Below are positions 22,201 to 34,200 of a stretch of DNA of 64,000 bases, in pieces. Under the pieces are notes generated by a model. It searched no databases, was not told where the DNA came from, and worked only from the letters and a program-made list of their open reading frames with translations. The stretch spans positions 5,749,501-5,813,500 of the forward strand of contig CM056574.1 in assembly GCA_029721435.1 (NCBI GenBank). The letters are read 5' to 3'. Position 1 is the stretch's first letter; each line of letters starts with the position of its first letter. The stretch is from Gymnothorax reevesii. Lineage: Eukaryota > Chordata > Actinopteri > Anguilliformes > Muraenidae. Made by a program: the position numbers and the translations under genes.

Positions 22201-25200
22201 TGTCCCAACTTTTTTGAGCCAAGTAGCAGCCATCAAATTTGCAATGAACTCATTATATGGACAAAACTGTAAGACTTCTCACTTTCAACATAGGCTATTT
22301 TATCTCTGTTCTATTGTGAATAAAATACTGGCTGGTGTGATTTGAAAGTCAATGCATGCAATGCAAAAAATAAGAAGTTTAGCCCTCAGGGCTGTTTCAC
22401 CATCAGGGGTAAATTCTAAAATACTGAATACATTTAAGCTTTTTTTCTAATATTATTTGCAGCAAAGTGACCTATATCATTAATTTTAAGTTCTGCTATC
22501 ATTGACCAATCTACAAAAACCGTTTATTTGATGAAAAAATGTCAAATGTCAAAAATTTGACAATACGATATCTATTCTTTTGACATTTTGGTGTCTAATT
22601 TTGTTTTAGATATATTTGTATTCCTCACCAATAAAATACCACTGCACCCAGTAGCTTGTGCAGTCATTATTTAAAAAATGGGAAGGTATTTGAAGCTACC
22701 AATAATAGTTGGGGGATAGAAACGCATCGATTCATGAAAACTTGACTTTTTCTACCAAGACATTCTGTCCATCAAAAAATGACTTCTCCGGAAATGTTTT
22801 TTTACATTATTAATATTACAACAGAGGAGGGGGGTAAGTTTGGATGTATTGTATGATTTTGACTCCACACATTCATATGATTGAGTATGAGGAATACTGT
22901 GTCTGTATATGGACTGGTCAGTACCTTTATGAGTGTATGTTCAGAAAACATGTCTTTCCCAGAACTGGTTAAAAAGGTGGAAATAAGCAAATTGTCATTT
23001 GTATTAATTTTAGGAGAACCTGTGAACCCAACACTCCAAATTTTTTCAGTATGTGTCTTCAACAACATATGTAAACAAATAGGCATCAATTTGATTCTAT
23101 ATTCCACATTAGATTTTTGAGGGTTCGTAAGACAAACTTTGGTCCCCGATTGTGAAACAGCCTATGAAGTCATAACTGAAAAATTATTTAGAGTATACTT
23201 ATGGGATTTTGTGAATTCCCATTAATTCTTTTGAGGTTTTCACTCGTTACAAAAGAGAAAAAACTCAACTGGGAGCTCGTATGTTAGTTTGCATGGATTG
23301 ACCCACTTCGTAACACATTAATTTTGTACATTGGTTTGGGGCACCGGAGTTGCATTTTTCGGGGAAACATTATTGTTTTTATCTTTGATGTTTAATGAAG
23401 TGACTCATTTGGGATGCATTTTACATCTTGTTATTTTCAGTTCTTTGGGGAACACATTTGATGGAGGAAAGTTCGAACAGCAGAGAGCGATACCTGAAAA
23501 CTGTTCTTCGTGAGATGATCACTTATATCGTTTTTCTGATCACAGTGTGCATTCGTAAGTAATAATTTTAACGGCCTTTGAGAAAACAGTTTGTCTTAAT
23601 TCGTTAAGATTTTTGATACCGTAAGCTTAATAGTTTACTTTACTTTTGACGTCTCAGAAGGCTTTAATGATTGTGCCATTTCACGGCATTGCGGCGCTTG
23701 TTCTGCAGAAAAAATTTAAGGTCAGACTCCACTTGATTGGCTCGTTCAGGGGTGCGTTTCCTGAAATCATAGATGCTAACTTACATAGTTTGACCCATAG
23801 ACTGTGAGTGGACTAACTGAGTAAGTTGCTAGCTTAGTTAGCTACTACGCTTTTGGGAAATGCACCCCTGGTAGGACTGCAGCTGCCTGAAGTGGATGGT
23901 ATGCAGTGGAAACAACAGTGGGAACTGCCGATGATCACTTCACCACGCCCTGGGATTGTTGCGATTCCTTTGCCAATGACTGTTTCACTTGTCCTCAGTT
24001 TTACACGATGAGAAGTCTTTTTGCTGGTTTTTGGTGCTCCAGAACACTCTAGCATCTTCTGTACTTGTTATTACTGCTACATCATGGCCACTGGAATCTT
24101 GTGACATTAAGAACATTCTTGTCACTTATTTGGGCGAAAATCAACTTTTGATTTATTTACAGCTTCATAAGAAACTTGGGGGGCCGCCAAGCTGTCACGG
24201 AATTACAGTTCCATTACATTTTGGGTTGTAACTCTACAACTAAATAAGATAAAATCAAGTATGATATGTCATATTGAAGGTATTAACTTGTTCTTTAATA
24301 TTATTAAGTGAAAATGTATTTTTTGAGAAATTTTCATAGAAGAAACAAGCAAAAACTACTCCGTCACGGAATTACACAAAATTGACGTGGTTTTTTTAAT
24401 GTTGTGTTTAACTATTCAGAAAATGATGTTCCTATCATAGTTAAGTTATGAAACTTCAATATGTTCATATTTAAGGTGTTTTTTGTTAATACTGTAAGTT
24501 ATAGAAACAAATATTGACTTTAACCCTGCTTTACGGGCAAGAAATTTCAAAAAGTCAATGTGACGGAATTACAAGAGGCAAATTGTCACGGAATGACAAC
24601 AATAGTATTAATTAGTTTCAATGTATTTATTTCAATGTATTATACATATATACATAATTATTTACATTTTTACTGATTAGCAATATTTTACAACGAGTTT
24701 TCCTCTTATAATGACCAATCATCATACATACTTCAAAAATTTTTTTTTTATCTCCATGTCAACATTGGCTTGGCGGCCCCCACTTGCCTTTTTGCGGTTT
24801 TAGTTTAATTTATTTCAGAGCATGGTTTTGTTCATGTTTTGGTGATGGCTTTTCTGCAGCATGCCTCATATTTTCTTTTTAATATCTTTTTTTTTTTCCA
24901 AATTCAATTTATTTTTCACTTGCTGCATTGCTTTTATTTAAAAAATGCAGTTAGTAAAGTTAGTGCCATCAGAATAGCTTTGATCAGGAAAAGAGGATTC
25001 AAGCAGGGGTTTGGAAGATCATATTCACAATATTATCAGATTGGAGAACATTTAATTTGCTCGCTAATTCGTCTTAGATTCTGTGCCTCACCCTGTCATC
25101 GCTGCTTTTGTTCCAGTGACGTATGGAATGGTCGGCTCCAACATGCACTTCTACACCAAAGTCATGTCGCAGCTCTTTGTGGACTCGCCAATATCCAGCA

Positions 25201-28200
25201 GAGATCAGACCACCTTCAGAAGTCTCACCACCATGGATGAGTTCTGGAAGGTTCTATGCCATTTGTTTTTTTTAATAATCCTACCCCAGTGATGCACATT
25301 TTCCAATTTGGACAGATTTCTTTTGACTGGAAAATTGGTGATTTTAATACTGTCTTATTGTCGTTTGCCGACTGATCTGATGACCGCAAAAAGACTGTTT
25401 TTCTACTTCAGTACTAATGCATTTATAAGCTTTAAAAAGGAGGTGTTTCAGGTTCAAGCCCCGGTCATACCAATCGGCAGTGATTGGCAGCTTTTTCAGA
25501 GTAGCGCACAATTGGCCATCGCGCTACAGGGTTTCAAATCAGGAAGAGACTGCCGGTAGAAGGGAAGTAAATAAACAGCTTTGTTCGTTGCTCTAGTGCC
25601 TCCTGTTGCCCAGACGGGCGCTCGTCAGGAACATTCTAAGTCTGTTCATGCCCGTGTATCCTCCACCCTCGTTCTGAACTTGCAAAGATTCAACCAATGA
25701 GTGTATAAGAAGCGGTGGCTGACAGGCACGTGCTTCGGAGGAGAGCCGTGAACTGTCTTCACTCTCCTGAGTTGGCAGCAAGGGGTCGCAAACAAGCAAA
25801 ACTTGTACATAGTTCACCAATTGGGCATTTCAGATTCGGGTGGGAGCGGAGATGCAAAATTAAAAAAAAAAAAAAAAGTAGGTGTTCCTCAACTCGGTGT
25901 ATAATTTGAATCAGGGCTGCCAAAGTCTGCTTCTGGGGATGTTTTGTGCATGTTTTTGTAATGCTTCAAGCCTAGCAAAGTATATCTGATTAGCAGCTGG
26001 AGATCCCTTAGCTGCTTAATTGGTGGGGTCATTTGTGCTGAATTAGGGTTTAAATAAACTCCTACAGGGGCATAGATCTCCAAGGGCGAGGATTGGACAG
26101 TCGTGAGTGAAATATGCTCTTGTAAAAGAGGTCATGTCCAATCCAGTTCACAGAGCATCCCCTCCTTGACGGACTGTACTGGGATGTCTGGTACAATAAC
26201 CGGACCCTGGGAGAGAACCAGAGCCTGGTGTACTACGAGAACCTGCTCCTGGGGGTGCCACGGGTTCGGCAGGTAAAGGTGCGAAACCAGTCCTGCTCCG
26301 TTCATCAGGACCTACGGGCTGAGGTGCTGGAGTGTTACGACGTCTTCTACAGTGGCAGTGAGGACAGCGCCCCCTTTGGCCTCAAAAACGGAACCGCGTA
26401 TGTTCAGCCCTTTCCCGTTACCTCCAATTCACTTGTCCTTTCAGAAGTGTAAGGATGAATGTTTGTGTATTTAAGTACTTGAAATATTGGACATGGGTCG
26501 AGCTTTTGAGACTGAAATGCAGAATAAATTACTCCAGGATACTCCACTTTTGGCATTTCAGACTGATATTCTGTCTATGGTAGAACAGTGGCGGCTTGTG
26601 AGCAGAAAATTGCGCAGATCATCCCTTATAAATAATAATCAGTCTTGAGCGCAGTTACAGTCCCGGCTCCTGATTGGCACCAGAAGCTTGCCTCTAACAA
26701 ACTGGAGAATAGAAACCAACTCGGATGTGTTAATGAAATTGGGATCCGAGTCCTGGACCCTGATTTTGATGATTTTTTTTGGTAACTGAATGGATGATCA
26801 GGCTTGAGAAGATTGGAAAGTGAACCTGCAATCTTGGATCCCGATTTAAGATTGAAAGCTTGTTCGAAGACTTTGAGAAGCTGTCACTTCAAGCTGAATT
26901 TAAACAAAGACGAAGACTTTCTCATGTAATTACTGTATATTGGCTGGGATTTTAGCCCAAAAGCAACTCTACAATCCAGCAATTTGGCACACAAACTAGA
27001 GGGCTTGAATACCTTCTGTCAGTCGATTGGGAAACCGTAGAGTAAGGAGATTCAGATGAGTGGGGCACATGCACAAGACAAGCCTGTCACAAGCTGGTGG
27101 TGGTGATGATGGTGATGATGAGGGTCCCCTCTGCTCCACAGCTGGACGTACACCGACGAGGAGCAGCTGGGTGGGAGTGGGCACTGGGGCCTGATCAGCT
27201 GGTATGGGGGCGGGGGGTATTATTTGGACCTGTCCCGGTCCAGAGACGAGACCGCCTCTCAGCTGCGCACCCTGAAGGACAACCTGTGGCTGGACCGGGG
27301 CTCCAGGGCCGTGTTCATCGACTTCTCCATCTACAACGCCAACATCAACCTCTTCTGCATCGTTAGGTGCGGCCGCCTGTACTGAGTGCTGCTTGCCAGG
27401 GGGGCGGCGGTATGGGGGTAGGCAGGGAAGACTGCATTTCAGATGTGTTATGTCATGCATTTCAGACATGATGTACATTTCAGTGGAGATATTGTGCATT
27501 TCAGGTATGATATAGTGCATTAAAGGCATGGTATTGGGAATTTCATGCATGATATTGTGCATTTTGATATTGCGCGTATCAGCTGTGCAATGTTCTGTAT
27601 TAAAGATTGGTTGCAGAGTTTCCAGCGACAGGGGGCGTTGTGACCTCCTGGCAGTTTCAGACGGTAAGGCTGATTCGATACGTCAGCAGCTGGGATTACT
27701 TCATCGCCACCTGTGAGGTTGCCTTCTGTCTCTTCATCCTGTACTACGCTGTAGAGGAGGTTCTGGAGATACGCATTCATTGCATGAATTACTTCAGGAA
27801 CCTGTGGAACTGCCTGGATGTTCTAATCCTGGTGGTAAGAATAAACCGCTAGTACAGAGAGAACCCGAGTCTGTTCAGTGCACTGCTAGGTTCTGTTTTT
27901 TTTTTAAGTGTATTGTCATGCTGCTTGAAAAGCATTTAAGCCACAAGACATTGTTGACACTTGATATGATTTCTTTTGCCACAGAAATGGGTTTAAATAC
28001 CTGCTTTTGAAGGGTTGTCCTGCAGTTTTCTGATATTATTTGAGTTTTAGTTTGTTTGTTATTGGTTTATTCAGTATGGTCTGATGTAGAGGCCTGTGTG
28101 GTTCATAGGAAATTAACTCTGAAATGTCGGACGTTCATGTAAAACTGAGATTTTGAGATTCGCCCTGATGAAGGTCTGCTGTCTTCAGAAATAATGAATT

Positions 28201-31200
28201 TTTGCATCAGAGCTAGAAGTGCGCATTCATTTTTCCTGGTTTGATTTCGACCTAGAAGGTGATAAGTATGAGAAGTAGCTCAGAATGTTGTGGTTTTGAA
28301 AGGGCGAGGGAACGGGAAGTGTAATTTGTAACTTTCTGCGTCGCAGTTGAGTGGCGCAGCCGTCGTCATGAGCGTGTACCGGACCAGTGCGGTCGGTCAG
28401 GAGATCCAGAGCTTACTTCAACACTACAGCGCCTACCCGGACTTCCAGTACCTGGCCTACCTGCAAGTCCAGTACAACAACCTCGCTGCAGCCATTGTCT
28501 TCTTCTGCTGGGTCAAGGTGATTTGGGTGCCTAAAGCAGGGCCCGAGGCCCGGTAAAGGCCCGAGACAGGGCCCTGAAATGATGGTCGTTCAGGTGTTGC
28601 CGCAATTAGATCAGTGTTGGTTTGGGTGCCTGCAGGTGCAGCAAATCCTTGAAAATGCTTCAATTTTAATGTGGCGTTTTCGATTTTTGTAAAAGTGCTT
28701 AGATTATGATGTGTGGTTGAAACTACATGAAATTTTAACATTCGTTGCATTACTTTTGGATCGCAATCTGTCTGAGAAGTTTGATGACGATGCAGTTAAT
28801 CGCAGCTGTAAGGAAGATCTCAGAAAAGTGCTTTGAATTCGACTTTTGAAATAGTTTAGGAACCATGGTAGCTGTAATGGGCCCTTGAGGGGAACGGTCT
28901 TTACCACATTTTGGCCCTGTAGCTTGGCCTAATTCACCAAACTGAATCCCTTTATGTAGAAGCTTAATGAATGTAATGTTAATTGCAGTGAACTCCGCTT
29001 CATTTTTGTGTTCGACCAGTGTTAGCCGGTGGTGTTAAGATGCAAACAGTATAAGCAGTTGGCAGCCACAGTGACTCCTAACATGTATTTTGCGTCTCTG
29101 GTGTTATAGTACTGCAGATTGCGCTGGTGCTGAAGTTTTTATTTTTCACGAAGTAGCTTGGTTTACCTGAAAATTCGTTCTCGTTTCCCTGTCTCATTTT
29201 TTTGCAGTTGTTCAAGTTCATTAACTTCAACAAGACCATGAGTCAGCTGTCCACCACCATGTCTCGTTGCGCCAAAGACCTCACAGGCTTCTCCATCATG
29301 TTCTTCATCATATTTCTGGCCTACGCACAGCTGGCGTACCTGGTGTTTGGCACACAAGTTAATGACTTCAGCACTTTCCAGGCCTGCATGTGAGTACAGT
29401 CCCAGGGCCTTATTCACGAAGACTGGCAGCATGCGCAAAAACATTTACTTCGTGCAGGACGAATGAGATGAAAACAGACTGGTGTGAAATGCGTATTGTG
29501 ACCAGTCCTTGGTTCTATTGTCGGTTTAACTGGTGCTCAAAGGATTTGTATGAGCTATATGATCTAGTTACACTGGCCCCTTATGCACAGCATACCAATT
29601 GTACAATGTCAGAAATGGAGGATCTTGCACGAGTGTTCATGTCACATGAAAGTTACGACACGAGTTGAGTAAATTTTGCCTTTGTTTCGAGCTTCAATGA
29701 GCAACAAACCCAAAATTTACTCAACGAGTTTCATAACTTTTATACAAAATGACCAGGAGTGCAAGATTCTGTTTATCACATAACTTATTTGTGTGGTTTA
29801 ATAGAAAACAAATGTAATTTCCGTTAGAGCCTTAATCGTAATTCCTATTAACTATTTGAAAGCAAGGAGCTAGCTCCATCTCTGTGCTACTCAGTCATTG
29901 AGTCATAGACATTTGTGTTTGAACTAGCAAAGATTACCAATTTCACAGTCAGCTGAGTCGCTAGCTAACATTTGCTCCCCAGCTAGTTAGCTAACAAACT
30001 AATGTTACATAATGGTAATGGAAAGATATTGCGTGCAAAATAGCTAGCTAGCAAAGTAATGTGAACTTAGTTATGACAGTGGCACTTAGCTAGCTCACTT
30101 CAGTGCGAAGCTGTACTGATATGATTAATGTTTAACTTGATATTCAGTTTCAATAAATATTAACAATGAGCAGTTTTTTTCCCACCCTCTCGGTCAATTA
30201 AATTTAAAGTGATCTGTACCTTGGGTAATTTCAAAAATAGGTAATGAGCCTGGATGAATGAAAACTTCAGCTATATGACATTACTTCATATGACAATGAA
30301 AAATGGCCATTCAGCCTTTCAGTTCTCTCGGTGTCCTCAACATGTGAACAGATGTCCACAGGTGGGGTTTAAAGCTGGTTCACCTTCACTGTCACCTTGT
30401 GTGTATGAGGCAAATGTATGGAATCAGTGCAGTCAAAGTCCTCTCCGGTTTATATAATGAAGCAGTCCTCCGGTTGCCAAACAGTGAGTGAAAAAAATGA
30501 CAAATACTTGTGCTGGTGTTAGTCGCGGTTTAGGAGAAATATTTGGGCCAGTGTTAATCACAGTGCGGCTCATGCCCTCTCGTTGATCACATTCAACTGG
30601 GAGTTCAAATGTTGGTGGTTTAATCTGCAGTGCCCCTGCAGTAAGAACACTGCAGCTGTATGGCCCTTGTCCAAGGCCCTTAACCCCACTGTGTGCAGAG
30701 AGCATTGGCCTCGTGATTAGTCTCATCTATTGTAAGTCACTTTGGGGTTATTCCATGTCAAATCAACCAAATTTTAGGAACTTCCCCACCAAAAAATATA
30801 TATATATTTTTTATAGCAGAAGATTTATATATCTGGTGTGAATTGGTGAAATAATTAAGCTCAATTATTGCTGGTTCCCAAGATTTAGCTTCTTTCAGGG
30901 AGTGGGGGTCAGTTTTAAGAAAATTTCCATAAATGGCTCCCTACAGGCTCCTAATTTTACTGGCTATGCATCTCATACAGGCCTACAAATGACACGCCCT
31001 ATCTTACGCCAGAGTCCCTAAACCCGACATTTGGGGATTTAGCATTGTGTAAGAGGCCTTCCCCCGCGAAAGTTGCTATTTTGCCTGCCTATATCCCTAA
31101 AACACCTGCGCTACCCGTTATATTATGCATAGGTGTGCTTTGGGCGTTACGCCAGTTACACCAATCAGTGTGCCAGGTGCCATTGCTTTAAGGGGCAGGC

Positions 31201-34200
31201 TGCGCTATCCGAAATCCTCAAACAGAAACCCGTGTTGGAGAGAGGAAGGTCCGCCACGTTTCTCCGAAGACAAAGTTAAATTGCTTGTGCATGAGGTCAA
31301 CTCCAGACAGGGGAGAATCTGTTTTTAAGTTAATCATGAATTGTATTATTATTATTATTATTTGACATTGACATATTGTTTAATGTTTGGTATGTAATTA
31401 AAAAAAAACATCAAGCCTACCCCTTTTGTGATGGAAACTTCAAAAAAAAAGAAAAGAAAAAAATGTGTTTCGCCATGCACTTCTAACTCCCTCTCCCGTC
31501 TGTAATGAAGCATCGAACAAAATCCCATTTTAGAAAAATAATATTAGGTCTATGCACTGGCACTCAGTGACGTAACTTTTTTCCAGTGAGAGCAGCATTT
31601 CAGAACTCTTCAGCGAATTAAGGTAATTCTGGTGACAAGTATATGGTTTCGTCTGTTAACTTTTCCCAATCGGACAGCTGTCTGTTTTTTACAGCAAGTT
31701 GCGTGGCCGTGCTGCAAAAACAGGTGTGCGTGCTTGTTGCCGTTATTACCTTCATTTGCAAAAAAGTTCTGAAATGCTGCTCTCTGGAAAAAAATTACTG
31801 TTGCTGAGTGCCAGTGCATAGACCTATTTATAAATAAATTATTTTTCTGTACTGAATGTAGCCCATTTGTCGCTGTTAGATCGTATAGGGGGAGAGAAGC
31901 CGTGTCTTCAGTTGCCAAATGGGTAGCGGGTGGTTTGAGGACCCGCTACACACTTCCCTAATGTGTGTGGTCAAGATAGCAATTGTAGGGAAAGCGCATA
32001 AACACGCCCACGGGCAGACCTCCAGGCGCAAATAAAGGATTTGGCATAATGTATAGCGGTTAGTGTGGCCGCGAGATACCGTTTAGGGATAGTGGAAGCT
32101 GCTAAATGCGTAATTCACGGATAGCGGGTAGTGGCAACAGGTAGGGCAGTGTGAAAGATGGAGCCCGACGTGCCTAAAGGTGACCTTGGCCTATTCTTCA
32201 AAAAAAAAAAAATCACCTAAAATTTCGACATTTTACTTTATCTCATCAACTATTTCAGTTACAGGCTCCGAATATTTGTTTCACATGCATCTCATAAAGG
32301 CCCACTAATGACGTTCCTAAAGGTGACCTTGGCCTGTGTTTTCAAGGTTACTGGCCTAAAAATATCACCAAAAACTTTGACAATTTGCTGTATCTTATCA
32401 AAATTTTCAGTTACAGGCTCCTAATTAGCTCCTGCCGCCCGAGTGGCACGGGAGTTATGATATCGGGCTCCATCCGTGCCTGCGTCCGTCAATGCATGCG
32501 TCTGTCAACAAAAACTTTGACATTTTCTCTCTATCTTAACGGCGGGAGCTTCTGGGGCAGCTAGTGCCCTGTATTTTTGGTGCAAGTTTGAGGGCCTGAG
32601 AAGCGTTTTCATTTTTTTCATTAGAAAAGTTGCTGAACTCTTGGTTAAAGCTACTTTTTTGTACTCAGTGTGTTTAGTTTACCTGTACTGTGGCATGGAA
32701 AAAGCAAAAAACACCAATCATACCATTTAAAAAAAAATGTATTTATTAATCTGTAACTAATTACGATGGAGCCCTGAGACTTGATATGCAAACTGTCCGT
32801 CAACTTTCTGAAGACCACAAAAAATATCAATGTCACACTGGTTGTATTAAATGTTTTAATAACCTTGGAAGTTGGCTTTAGAATGAAAAGTGCGTATTTT
32901 GGGTTATTATCGTGGGTATATATTTCAAAAGGGACACAAGTGATCAATGTCATATTTTTAGTGCTTGAAGGCATTGGTTTTGGGTCAAACATATTAAAAA
33001 ACAGGAGGTGTAAAACTGTTCTTTTTGATTTTACATCACACCCATCATAAGTGGTTTGGCATTTTTTTAAGCCTTGATACCATGATTTGTGACTAAAGCA
33101 CACCAATAAGTTTTAATGATCTCACTGTTTCATTCACAGAGCACTGCTCCATCATTATCTACTCTTACCAGCACAGTATTTCACATACAGAAGAATTGTC
33201 ATTGTATACCAGTGCTGCTATCAGATTTATTATAGTGTAATAAAGGGAAGCTGGAAAAAATATTTTTGTAAAAGATGACAGTGTAACCATGGTAATAATT
33301 ACTGTGTAAAGAGAATTTTCCAATGATTTTAATACACAAGACCTTTCCAGGGTTATAAATGGAACTTTGGAATTCCCCACTGCTATATTTAGCAGCATAT
33401 AAACTGAAACCTCCAATAATCCCATGTCTGAAATTTTGGGATTTTCCACCCATAGCCCTATATATAGACAGCAGTGGTGGCGCGTTAACTGGCAACTGGG
33501 GGGAGGCTCAAAACAATCCCTTAAAATTAATGATTGGTCACATCCTGTTTTCAGTCATTCAGTAGTTATTCTGATATTTCTTTATATGTCATATTTCATT
33601 ATGAATCAAGAGCAGAGAGCGCAGCACCTCTGCAACGCCAAGGCAACTCTGTGCATTAGTTATTTTCGTTAGCTGATGTAGGATATTTTTGCATTCCACC
33701 GCCAGGTGGCAGCAAAACCCAAAAGCACATCGATTGGAAATCCAGTCCATTGGAAAGACTTGAAATCTCTGCCAGCATAGCTGTATTTGAACTCTACAGG
33801 GCCGGATTAACACAGTGCTATGCCCCAGTGTGACCAATCATGATATGTCCCCCACCCCCCACTTAAAAGTTACTTAACATGGCTTATAGAACACAGAAAT
33901 GGACCACTCTTCTCTTTGATAATACTAGTGTTTAATTTATTAACAACTTAACTGGCATACAGCAATAATGTCAGCTAAAGCATCAGCTCAACAAGCCTTC
34001 AAAAGATTGCCAATGGTGATAATAATAACAGTGCCTTCAAGGACTGTGTGACAACCCTGCTGCCTTGAGGGACAGTGCCCAAAATCTTAAGGGGTGATCT
34101 GGGGTTAAAAGGGCAAAATTTGATTATTTTTCCAAAAAATTTTTTTTTGAATAAAAATATTCTATAATAACCCACCTTTAATAATCACAAATTGCTACAA

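Larger units (their letters stand above)
19641..22345 (+). mobile_element. Tc1-like transposon remnant (intron 1), interrupted
   Basis: The left end CAACCCCAATTCCGAAATAG after a TA is typical of fish Tc1 elements. Degenerate transposase code follows: [16 protein letters not shown] at about 20095-20145, then [14 protein letters not shown] at 20182, and YHAKRKP at 20337. Later parts (a conserved [14 protein letters not shown] stretch near 20720) are cut at 20747 by an LTR insertion and resume after 21943. The 3' part ends near CCCCTGTCCCAAC (22197). The right terminal inverted repeat is not recognisable, so the right border is approximate. Confidence 0.8.

Noticed and set aside
26996..27562. 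188-codon minus-strand frame across pkd2 exon 5
   Set aside because: It is antisense to a well supported exon, with His/Met repeats coming from the intron tandem repeat.
32781..33050. Hydrophobic open frame suggesting a membrane protein in intron 8
   Set aside because: It is part of an inverted repeat pair within a transposon complex and is AT-rich; the same block occurs inverted at 35860-36235.
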